Shown in pieces: positions 7,312 to 13,845 of a stretch of 20,118 nucleotides of DNA. The stretch is from Loktanella sp. (lineage in GTDB: Bacteria; Pseudomonadota; Alphaproteobacteria; Rhodobacterales; Rhodobacteraceae). Below the pieces are notes generated by a model, which did no database searches, was not told the origin of the DNA, and saw nothing but the letters and a program-made list of their open reading frames with translations. The position numbers and the translations under genes were made by a program. The stretch spans positions 1 through 20,118 of the forward strand of contig PUNR01000415.1 of NCBI GenBank assembly GCA_003551805.1, in the 5' to 3' direction. Each line of letters starts with the position of its first letter. Positions within the stretch are counted from its first letter, which is position 1.

Positions 7312-8301
7312 ATGACAAAACCCGTTGATCTGGTCGAAGTCTGGCGCGGCGACATGTGCGAAAGCATCCATCAGGGTCATGCCGTGGTCTGCGATCACAA
7401 TGGCGCGATTGTGCAGGCCTGGGGCGATCCGGCGGCTGTGATCTATCCGCGGTCGTCTTGCAAGATGCTCCAGGCCCTGCCTTTGGTCGAAAGCGGGGCG
7501 GGCGCAAACCTGCGGCCCGAACAGCTGGCACTTGCCTGCGCGTCGCATGAAGGTGCGCCGTTGCATGTGTCGATGGTGGGGGACTGGCTGGCCGATCTGG
7601 GCCTTGGCGATGATGATTTCCGCTGCGGTCCGCAGGCGTCGCGCGACAAGGATCTGTATCTGTCGATGATCCGCGCACATCAGCAGCCTTGCCGTATCCA
7701 CAACAATTGTTCGGGTAAACATGCAGGTTTCCTGACGCTGACCAAACATCTGCACGCAGGCCCCGATTATACCGAGATTGACCACCCCGTGCAGATCGCC
7801 TGCAAAGACGCGTTCGAGGATGTCACCCACGAAACCAGCCCCGGTTTCGGCATCGACGGTTGCACCGCGCCCAACCACGCCTGCACCGTACACGGCCTTG
7901 CCCGCGCGATGGCGTTTTTCGCCTCGGCGCAGGACAGGTCCGATACCCGCAGCACTGCGGCGCAAAAGCTGACATCTGCGATGATGGCCTTTCCCGAACT
8001 GGTCGCAGGCGAGGGTCGCGCCTGCACTGATCTGATGCGTGCGATGGACGGCAAGGTTGCCGTGAAAACCGGTGCCGAAGGCGTGTTCATCGCGATCATC
8101 CCCGAAAAACGGCTGGGTGTGGCGCTGAAAATCACCGATGGTGCGACCCGCGCCAGCGAAGCGGCGATTGCCGCGATCCTTGTCAAACTGGGTGTGCTGA
8201 ACGCCGCCCATCCCGCCGCCAAAGCGCGGATGACTCCGCCTGTCTTGAACTGGGATGGCCGCGTGACAGGTCACATCACGCCCACCGCCGCCCTTCTGTG
8301 A
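7312..8301 (+). CDS. L-asparaginase, class 3 (Rhizobium etli ReAV type)
   Basis: Predicted to hydrolyse L-asparagine to aspartate and ammonia in the cytoplasm. The 329-residue protein belongs to the asparaginase II family (PF06089), which is unrelated to the E. coli enzymes and has a serine-beta-lactamase-like fold. Residues known to matter in R. etli ReAV have clear counterparts: the two SxxK-like elements Ser48/Lys51 (PRSSCK) and Lys252 (VKTGAEGVF), Ser78 in CASHEG, and the metal-site set Cys133/Lys136 (NNCSGKHAG) and Cys184 (GIDGC). The ATG at 7312 follows AGGAAGG (7298-7304) at 7 bases. No signal peptide is present. It is the first gene of a run with xth (21-base gap) and the MDR oxidoreductase. 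A wider amidohydrolase specificity cannot be excluded. Confidence 0.92.
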   Translation: MTKPVDLVEVWRGDMCESIHQGHAVVCDHNGAIVQAWGDPAAVIYPRSSCKMLQALPLVESGAGANLRPEQLALACASHEGAPLHVSMVGDWLADLGLGDDDFRCGPQASRDKDLYLSMIRAHQQPCRIHNNCSGKHAGFLTLTKHLHAGPDYTEIDHPVQIACKDAFEDVTHETSPGFGIDGCTAPNHACTVHGLARAMAFFASAQDRSDTRSTAAQKLTSAMMAFPELVAGEGRACTDLMRAMDGKVAVKTGAEGVFIAIIPEKRLGVALKITDGATRASEAAIAAILVKLGVLNAAHPAAKARMTPPVLNWDGRVTGHITPTAALL

Positions 8302-8322
8302 GCTACAAAAAGAAAGCCTGAT

Positions 8323-9111
8323 ATGTCCTTTACCCTTGCCACCTGGAACATCAACTCTGTCCGTTTGCGTGAAGAACTGGTGCTGCAATTGCTGCGCGAC
8401 GAATCCCCTGACGTGCTGTGCCTGCAGGAATGCAAAAGCCCGGTCGATCTGATCCCCGTCGCGCAATTCCATGCCTTGGGCTACACCCACATGGTTGCAC
8501 GCGGGCAAAAGGGGTATAACGGCGTTGCGATCATCTCGAAGATCCCGCTGCAAGAGGCTGGTGCCGAAGATTACGCAGGTCTTGGCCATGCCCGCCATGT
8601 CGCGGCCAAGCTGGAAAACGGCGTGACGATCCACAACCATTATGTCCCCGCAGGCGGTGATGTCGCCGACCGCGAGGTGAACGCCAAATTCGGCAACAAG
8701 CTGGATTATCTGACCGATATGCGCGATGCGTATCATGCGCTGCGCCCTAAGAAATCCATCCTTGTCGGTGATCTGAATATCGCCCCGCGTGAAGATGACG
8801 TCTGGAACCACAAGGCCCTGCTGAAGGTCGTCAGCCATACCCCTGTAGAGGTGGACCATTTCGGGCAGGTGATGGATGCGGGGGCTTGGGTTGACGTAAC
8901 GCGACAGGATATCCCGCAGGGCAATCTTTACAGCTGGTGGTCTTACCGATCACCGGATTGGGATGCGGCTGATAAGGGTCGCAGGCTTGATCATGTGTGG
9001 GCGACACCCGACATCAGTGGGGCAGCCCACGGTTCGCGTGTGTTGCGTCATGTGCGTGGCTGGGAAAAACCCAGCGACCACGCCCCTGTATTTGCGAGCT
9101 TTGACTTATGA
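8323..9111 (+). CDS. xth: Exodeoxyribonuclease III / AP endonuclease
   Basis: A Mg-dependent 3'-5' exonuclease and apurinic/apyrimidinic endonuclease for base-excision repair. The 262-residue protein contains the full exonuclease-endonuclease-phosphatase set: TWNINSVR (7-14), Glu36 in LQECK (metal ligand), Asp150 and Asn152 in VGDLNIAP, WWSYR (205-209), RLDHVW (221-226), and the C-terminal SDHAP (251-255) with the catalytic Asp252-His253 pair. Length is normal for the family. The ribosome binding site before the ATG at 8323 is modest (AAAGAAAG). The gene follows the asparaginase gene by 21 bases and overlaps the next gene by 4 (ATGA), so all three are probably co-transcribed although their roles differ. 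Confidence 0.96.
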   Translation: MSFTLATWNINSVRLREELVLQLLRDESPDVLCLQECKSPVDLIPVAQFHALGYTHMVARGQKGYNGVAIISKIPLQEAGAEDYAGLGHARHVAAKLENGVTIHNHYVPAGGDVADREVNAKFGNKLDYLTDMRDAYHALRPKKSILVGDLNIAPREDDVWNHKALLKVVSHTPVEVDHFGQVMDAGAWVDVTRQDIPQGNLYSWWSYRSPDWDAADKGRRLDHVWATPDISGAAHGSRVLRHVRGWEKPSDHAPVFASFDL

Positions 9112-10133
9112 CACTACCCAACCAAATGCGTGCCCTTGTCCAGTTGCACGACGGCTATGCCAACACCCAGACCGGCCCCAATGTTGACGATCTGGCCCCT
9201 TTCGTCGCCCTGCGCGATATTCCCGTTCCGACGCCGGGTCCGGGTCAGGCGGTGATCAAGGTGCAACTGGCGGCTGTTAATCCGTCGGACATCCATTTCA
9301 TCAAGGGCGAATATGGCCAGCCCCGCGTGAACGGCACCCCCGCAGGGTTCGAGGCTGTGGGCGAAGTTGTCGCCGGTGATACACCGCTTGTCGGGCAGCG
9401 CGTCAGTTTCTTTGCCAGCGCGTCGGGCACATGGGCCGAATATGCGATGACCGATATAAGCGGGCTGGTGCCTTGCCGCCCTGATTTGTCGCCTGTAGAT
9501 GCGGCGGGCCAGTTGGTGAACCCGCTGACCGCGATTGCGATGTTCGATATCGTCCAGCAAAGCGGCGCGGACAGTTTCGTGCTGAATGCCGCAGGATCGC
9601 AACTGGGCAAATTGCTGATCGCACTGGGTCGCGACCACAAGATTGCACCGATTGCCGTGGTGCGCCGTGCCGAACAGGCCGACGCCCTGCGCACCCTTGG
9701 CGCGGCAGAGGTGATTGTGACAGGCGAAGGCGATCCGATGGACCAGGCCCGCGCCGCGTTCAAAAACCACAAACCCCGCATCCTGCTGGATGCTGTGGCC
9801 GATCAATTCACTGCCGATCTGTTTTTCGCGATGCCCAATGGCGCGCGTTGGATCAATTACGGCAAGCTGTCCACCGATGCGCCAAAGCTGGCACAGATGG
9901 GACAGCTAATCTTTCAGGGCAAACAGATCGAAGGATTCTGGCTGACCCGCTGGATGAAGGAAGTAGACCCTGCACGTATTCCGCAGGCATTTGCCACGAT
10001 ACAGGAACGGTTCGTCACGGCGGATTGGGTGACGGATGTGGCGGGGATCGTGCCCTTGTCCGAAGCGATGACCAAGCTGCCGCAGGTGTTGGCGCAGCCT
10101 GACGGCAAGGCGTTTATTGACCCCACGGCGTAA
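9108..10133 (+). CDS. MDR-superfamily oxidoreductase (zinc-independent, quinone oxidoreductase/enoyl reductase-like)
   Basis: A 341-residue medium-chain dehydrogenase/reductase. Residues 30-130 form the GroES-like domain (VQLAAVNPSDIHFIKGEYG, PAGFEAVGEVV), in which the usual catalytic-zinc Cys/His ligands are absent. The nucleotide-binding fold begins VLNAAGSQLGKLLIALGR, an AxxGxxG motif (162-167) typical of NADPH-dependent quinone and trans-2-enoyl-CoA reductases. An acceptor-reducing role is more likely than alcohol oxidation, but the substrate is unknown. The start overlaps the xth stop by 4 bases (ATGA), so translation is coupled and no separate ribosome binding site is needed. A GC-rich hairpin with a T-rich tail follows 45 bases after the stop. 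Confidence 0.88.
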   Translation: MTLPNQMRALVQLHDGYANTQTGPNVDDLAPFVALRDIPVPTPGPGQAVIKVQLAAVNPSDIHFIKGEYGQPRVNGTPAGFEAVGEVVAGDTPLVGQRVSFFASASGTWAEYAMTDISGLVPCRPDLSPVDAAGQLVNPLTAIAMFDIVQQSGADSFVLNAAGSQLGKLLIALGRDHKIAPIAVVRRAEQADALRTLGAAEVIVTGEGDPMDQARAAFKNHKPRILLDAVADQFTADLFFAMPNGARWINYGKLSTDAPKLAQMGQLIFQGKQIEGFWLTRWMKEVDPARIPQAFATIQERFVTADWVTDVAGIVPLSEAMTKLPQVLAQPDGKAFIDPTA

Positions 10134-10177
10134 TCAGCCATTGCAATCCGCGCGTCTATCCGCCACTGGAGCGCTTT

Positions 10178-10220
10178 CGCGCGTCATTTTGTTGAAAAAT
10201 GACCGCGCGGTTGCTATTTT
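10178..10220 (+). terminator. Candidate intrinsic terminator after the MDR gene
   Basis: CGCGCGTCATTTT (10178-10190) pairs with AAAATGA-C-CGCGCG (10196-10209), a 13-bp stem with a single bulged C and a loop of about 5 bases. It is followed by GTTGCTATTTT, which is T-rich but not a clean run. It would separate the asparaginase-xth-MDR unit from rsfS. It overlaps the promoter candidate at 10192-10220. Confidence 0.5.
10192..10220 (+). promoter_or_regulatory. Candidate sigma70 promoter of the rsfS-rlmH-gpmI-envC-ctpA run
   Basis: TTGAAA (10192-10197) and TATTTT (10215-10220) are separated by 17 bases. Each matches consensus at four of six or better, and it would start a leader of about 100 bases before rsfS. 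The -35 falls in the hairpin interpreted above as a terminator, so the two readings compete or the site does both jobs. No other gene is seen in 10134-10325 apart from the short ORF at 10270-10338. Confidence 0.35.
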
Positions 10221-10269
10221 AGCGCTACGCCCCGCACCGAGGCTTTGTCGGTGCCCTTTCAGGAGGACA

Positions 10270-10338
10270 ATGCACTGTCTCTTACCATATCGGCTGGCAC
10301 ACCAGCCAACACCGGAGCCCATGCCATGCAGGCTCTGA
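10270..10338 (+). other. Possible 22-codon upstream ORF overlapping the rsfS start
   Basis: ATG at 10270 follows a strong AGGAGG (10261-10266), but at a short spacing of 3 bases. The ORF encodes a 22-residue peptide (starting MHCLLPYRL, ending PMPCRL) and stops at 10338, 13 bases inside rsfS in another frame. It could be a leader ORF that couples or tunes rsfS translation, or the AGGAGG may be incidental. No similarity is recognised. Confidence 0.3.
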
Positions 10339-10682
10339 AAACCGCCAATAGCGAATCTATTCTGGCGTCCGTTCTGCAATCCCTTGATGATGACAAAGGC
10401 GAAGACATCGTGCAGATCAATCTGCGCGGTAAGTCGGAAATGGGTGACTATATGGTCATCGCATCCGGCCGTTCGACACGTCAGGTCAGTGCGATGGCAG
10501 AAAAGCTGCAGGACCGGCTGAAACAGGAATTCGGCCTGATCTCAAAAACCGAAGGCAAGGAAACCGGCGATTGGGTGCTGGTCGATACCGGCGATGTCAT
10601 CGTCCATATATTCCGGCCCGAAGTGCGCGAGTTTTATCAGCTCGAGAAAATGTGGCAGCCCGGAAAAGTTTCCGCCGGCTGA
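10326..10682 (+). CDS. rsfS: Ribosomal silencing factor RsfS
   Basis: Binds ribosomal protein L14 (uL14) on the 50S subunit and blocks subunit joining, saving translation when nutrients are short. The 118-residue protein has the family pattern throughout: DDDKGEDIVQINLRGKSEMGDYMVIASGRSTRQV (split across 21-54) and DWVLVDTGDVIVHIFRPEVREFYQLEKMW (83-110). I chose the ATG at 10326, preceded by GGAG (10314-10317) at 8 bases, because the product then has normal length. The frame is open upstream to TTG 10245 and GTG 10251, but those extra residues are not family-like. The stop overlaps the rlmH start by one base (TGATG). The common alphaproteobacterial neighbour nadD is not upstream here. Confidence 0.93.
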   Translation: MQALKTANSESILASVLQSLDDDKGEDIVQINLRGKSEMGDYMVIASGRSTRQVSAMAEKLQDRLKQEFGLISKTEGKETGDWVLVDTGDVIVHIFRPEVREFYQLEKMWQPGKVSAG

Positions 10683-11152
10683 TGCGTGTCCAGATTTGCG
10701 CGGTGGGCCGGCTGCGGCAGGGCCCAGAGCGTGACCTGTACGACGATTATCTGACCCGGTTTGACCGCACGGGCCGGGCGTTGGCGCTTGGTCCGGCGCA
10801 GATGATCGAGGTCGAGGATAAAAAGGGCGGCGGCATGGCAGCAGAGGCTGTATTGCTGCGCCGCGCGGTGCCGGATGGCGCGCTGATCTGCACCTTAGAT
10901 GAACGCGGTAAGGTAATGTCATCGCCGCAATTTGCCGATCTGTTGGGCGGATGGCGCGATCAGGGTCGGCAGGATGTTGCCTTTGTGATCGGTGGCGCGG
11001 ACGGGATTGACCCTGAACTGCGCGCGGCTGCGGATGCAAGCTTGAGTTTCGGGGCGATGGTCTGGCCGCATATGCTGGTGCGGGTGATGCTGGCTGAACA
11101 GTTATATCGTGCGGCGTCGATCCTTGCCGGTGGGCCGTATCACAGACTTTGA
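10682..11152 (+). CDS. rlmH: 23S rRNA (pseudouridine1915-N3)-methyltransferase RlmH
   Basis: SPOUT-class methyltransferase that modifies pseudouridine 1915 in helix 69 of 23S rRNA on the assembled 70S ribosome. It has 156 residues, the usual length. The knot region shows LDERG (72-76), FVIGGADGIDPEL (101-113) and the C-terminal stretch LSFGAMVWPHMLVRVMLAEQLYRA (121-144) ending in GGPYHRL, the SAM- and substrate-binding tail. The ATG shares a base with the rsfS stop, and no strong ribosome binding site of its own is seen, so it relies on coupling. A frame extension upstream within rsfS has no family similarity. It is followed by a dispersed GC-stem/TATTT element. Confidence 0.96.
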   Translation: MRVQICAVGRLRQGPERDLYDDYLTRFDRTGRALALGPAQMIEVEDKKGGGMAAEAVLLRRAVPDGALICTLDERGKVMSSPQFADLLGGWRDQGRQDVAFVIGGADGIDPELRAAADASLSFGAMVWPHMLVRVMLAEQLYRAASILAGGPYHRL

Positions 11153-11188
11153 TGCGCTCCGCGCGGGAGTATTTCGAGAAATAAGAAG
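11153..11188 (+). repeat. Dispersed GC-stem/TATTT intergenic element, copy 2
   Basis: Directly after the rlmH stop. CTCC (11157-11160) and GGAG (11166-11169) bracket GCGCG. Then TATTTC (11170-11175) and GAAATA (11178-11183) form a second small dyad, followed by AGAAG. It is the same kind of element as the one on the minus strand at 6547-6568, differing in a few stem bases. It may end or attenuate the rsfS-rlmH transcript. No clear promoter for gpmI is seen in the remaining gap up to 11253. Confidence 0.55.
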
Positions 11189-11253
11189 CCGGGGGTTGCT
11201 TGGCCTCGCCTGTAATCCAAGGTAGAACGCGGGCAAATGCTTTTGGAGGTCCC

Positions 11254-12768
11254 ATGTCCGCATCAAAGCCGGTTGTTTTATGTATTCTGGACGGTTGGGG
11301 TCTGCGCGATGATCCGACAGGCAACGCGCCGGCGTTGGCCGCGACGCCCAATTTTGATGCCATCATGCAAGGCCCGCATGCAAAGCTTTTGACGCATGGC
11401 AATGATGCCGGACTGCCCAGCGGTCAGATGGGCAATTCCGAGGTTGGTCATACCAACATCGGCGCAGGTCGCGTCGTGGCGATGGATCTGGGGCAGATTG
11501 ACTTGGCGATCGAGGATGGATCGTTTTTTGACAGCACGGCTTTAACAAGTTTTATCGTGACATTGCGCGGCTCTGGCGGGACGGCCCATTTGATGGGTGT
11601 TGTATCCGACGGCGGCGTGCATGGGCATCTGGCGCATATTGTTGCTGCGGCGCAGGCGATGGTAAACGCCGGTGTGCCGGTGGTTGTCCATGCCATTACC
11701 GACGGGCGCGATGTGGCGCCATCGTCGGCTGCGCAATTCATGGCCGAGCTGATGGCGAAATTGCCGCCAGAGGTACGGATTGCCACCGTGATCGGGCGGT
11801 ATTACGCGATGGACCGTGATAATCGCTGGGACCGTGTGCAAACCGCGTATCGCGCGATGGTGCAGGGGCAGGGTGTGCCGGCTGCCGATCCATTGGCTGC
11901 TGTCGCAGCGGCACAGGCAGCGGGCCAGACGGACGAGTTTATTCCTGCCCATGTCATTGGCGATTATGCGGGCATGGCGCCCGAAGATGGCTTGTTCTGT
12001 CTGAATTTCCGGTCCGACCGTGCGCGCGAGATTTTGGCGGCGATTGCTGATCCCGAGTTTGACGGTTTCGCCCGCGAAAAGCCTAATCTGGCGGCGCTGC
12101 TGGGGATGGTGTCCTATTCGGACCGCCATGATGACTGGTTCCAGATCGTTTTTCCGAAACGCGATATCCAGAACACATTGGGTGCATGGGTTGCCAAGCA
12201 TGGTTTGCGCCAGTTCCGGCTGGCCGAGACTGAAAAATACCCGCATGTGACGTTTTTTCTAAATGGCGGGGTCGAGGTGCCTTATCCCGGCGAGGACCGC
12301 CACATGCCACAATCGCCCAAGGTGGCGACCTATGACCTGCAGCCCGAAATGTCCGCAGCAGAGGTGACTGCCGCATTCGTGACCGCCATTGGCGCGGGAT
12401 ATGATCTGATTGTTACCAATTACGCCAATCCCGATATGGTCGGGCATACCGGCGACATCGGTGCTGCGATCAAGGCTTGCGAGGCGGTGGACCGCGGCCT
12501 TGGCGCTGTGCTGGCGGCGCTGAAAGCTGCGGGCGGTGTGATGATTGTCACCGCAGACCACGGCAATTGCGAGATGATGATCGACCCTGCCACTGGTGGC
12601 CCGCATACGGCGCATACGCTTAATCCGGTGCCGGTGGCTTTGGTCGGGGGACCAGATGGTGTCAGCCTGCGCGATGGGCGGCTGGCGGATCTGGCACCGA
12701 CGGTGTTGGACCTGATGGGGCTTGATCTGCCGGATGAAATGACCGGCCGCACGTTGATTGTCCGATGA
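11254..12768 (+). CDS. gpmI: 2,3-bisphosphoglycerate-independent phosphoglycerate mutase
   Basis: Interconverts 3- and 2-phosphoglycerate in glycolysis/gluconeogenesis using two Mn ions and a phosphoserine intermediate. The 504-residue protein is normal for the family. Asp13 in LDGWG binds metal, and Ser62 in GQMGNSEVGHTNIGAGR is the phosphorylated serine. Other conserved blocks are AITDGRDVAP, GRYYAMDRDNRWDR, FRSDRARE, HVTFFLNGG, NPDMVGHTGD, ADHGN (Asp435-His436) and the metal-binding region around His454. The ATG at 11254 follows GGAGG (11245-11249) closely. An in-frame start at 11200 is unlikely since it adds 18 residues without family match. The stop overlaps the start of the EnvC-like gene by 4 bases (ATGA), tying a glycolytic enzyme to cell-wall genes. 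Confidence 0.97.
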   Translation: MSASKPVVLCILDGWGLRDDPTGNAPALAATPNFDAIMQGPHAKLLTHGNDAGLPSGQMGNSEVGHTNIGAGRVVAMDLGQIDLAIEDGSFFDSTALTSFIVTLRGSGGTAHLMGVVSDGGVHGHLAHIVAAAQAMVNAGVPVVVHAITDGRDVAPSSAAQFMAELMAKLPPEVRIATVIGRYYAMDRDNRWDRVQTAYRAMVQGQGVPAADPLAAVAAAQAAGQTDEFIPAHVIGDYAGMAPEDGLFCLNFRSDRAREILAAIADPEFDGFAREKPNLAALLGMVSYSDRHDDWFQIVFPKRDIQNTLGAWVAKHGLRQFRLAETEKYPHVTFFLNGGVEVPYPGEDRHMPQSPKVATYDLQPEMSAAEVTAAFVTAIGAGYDLIVTNYANPDMVGHTGDIGAAIKACEAVDRGLGAVLAALKAAGGVMIVTADHGNCEMMIDPATGGPHTAHTLNPVPVALVGGPDGVSLRDGRLADLAPTVLDLMGLDLPDEMTGRTLIVR

Positions 12769-13832
12769 GATTTTGTTTTGCCCTGATATTTCTTGCCTTG
12801 CCTGCATTTGCGCAGCAAGGGCCGGATGATGCTGCGGCCCAGATTTTAGCGGCCAATGCACAGCTGGCTGCCGCTGAAGGTGCGTCTGATCAGGTGGCGG
12901 CGCTGACCGAAACGGTGAAAGCCTACGAGGCGGGTCTTGTCGCCATGCGCCAGAGCCTGCGCGAGATTACTGCGCGCGAGGAAGAATTATCCGCTGCTTT
13001 GGCCGCACGCCAGACCGAGATTGCCGATTTCCTGATGGTGCTGGCCAGTATCGGGCAAAGCCCGCAACCGGTGATGTTGGCCAATCCCGAAGGTCCGGTG
13101 GGGGCGTTGCGTGCGGGCATGATGATTGCTGATCTGACGCCTGCTTTGGCCGCGCAGTCGGCGGCGTTGCAGCAGGAACTGGCCGCTGTACGCACCAGCC
13201 GTGACCAGCGCATCGCGGCCAATGATCTGTTGCGCGGCGGGCTGGATTACGCCCAGACCGCGCGGGCCGCCTTGGGGCGGGCGATTTCCGAACGTCAGGA
13301 TGTGCCGCGCCGCTTTGTCGAAGACCCCGAACAGACAGCAGCGCGCGTCGAAGCCGCCGAGACGCTGGCAGCGCTGGCCAACCAGTTGGCCGGCACAGGC
13401 GCGCCAGAGGATTCGACACTGCAGGCGGCGGCGAACCTGCCGTTGCCGGTGTCAGGCTTTATTTCCACTGGTGGCCCCGGACGGCCCGGTATCACGATTG
13501 CCGCGGCACCCCGTGCCATTGTCACGTCACCGGTGCGGGCGACGATCCTGTATAAAGGGCCGTTGCTGGATTACGGGAATGTTATTATTTTGGAACCCGC
13601 CGAAGAAGTCCTGTTCGTCATCGCCGGTATGGCTGAAACCTTTGGCACCACCGGCGAGATCATTGATGTGGGTGCGCCACTTGGTCTCATGGGGGGGGAT
13701 GTCGGCATGGATGACGCTAATTTGATTGCCAATACAGGGATTGGCGCGGGTCAAGACGCGCAACCCCTTTATCTTGAAGTCAGAGGCGGGCAAGGTCCGG
13801 TTAACGTGGATGCTTGGTTTGCGCTGGAATAG
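12765..13832 (+). CDS. EnvC-like murein hydrolase activator with degenerate LytM/M23 domain
   Basis: Exported periplasmic protein of 355 residues, with a signal peptide at 1-16 (FALIFLALPAFA, cleaved before QQG). Residues about 20-90 and 125-210 are Ala/Glu/Gln-rich and predicted coiled coil, as in EnvC. The C-terminal part (about 230-355) resembles a LytM (peptidase M23) domain, but the zinc ligands are lost. The HxxxD site reads Arg240-P-G-I-Thr244, the second histidine position is in LFVIAGM, and the last HxE-like site reads LYLEVR (Tyr336). It therefore cannot be a metallopeptidase and probably activates a cell-wall amidase during division. It is coupled to gpmI by a 4-base overlap and lies 13 bases before ctpA. 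The symbol envC is only by analogy. Confidence 0.87.
   Translation: MRFCFALIFLALPAFAQQGPDDAAAQILAANAQLAAAEGASDQVAALTETVKAYEAGLVAMRQSLREITAREEELSAALAARQTEIADFLMVLASIGQSPQPVMLANPEGPVGALRAGMMIADLTPALAAQSAALQQELAAVRTSRDQRIAANDLLRGGLDYAQTARAALGRAISERQDVPRRFVEDPEQTAARVEAAETLAALANQLAGTGAPEDSTLQAAANLPLPVSGFISTGGPGRPGITIAAAPRAIVTSPVRATILYKGPLLDYGNVIILEPAEEVLFVIAGMAETFGTTGEIIDVGAPLGLMGGDVGMDDANLIANTGIGAGQDAQPLYLEVRGGQGPVNVDAWFALE
13691..13698 (+). repeat. G8 homopolymer inside the EnvC-like gene
   Basis: Eight consecutive G follow ATG at codons 309-312 (Met-Gly-Gly-Asp). Slippage by one base would soon end the protein (one shifted frame stops at 13725). It may be a mutation-prone site or simply codon chance. 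Confidence 0.6.
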
Positions 13833-13845
13833 ATTGGGAAGAGCG

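Noticed and set aside
7291..8859. Minus-strand ORF of 522 codons spanning the asparaginase and xth genes
   Set aside because: It is the antisense shadow of two well-identified genes, crosses their boundary, and has no family-like motifs or start signal. Long antisense frames are expected in GC-rich coding DNA.
10245..10325. Longer rsfS starting at TTG 10245 or GTG 10251
   Set aside because: The added N-terminus does not match the RsfS family, and the ATG at 10326 has a well-spaced GGAG and gives the normal length.
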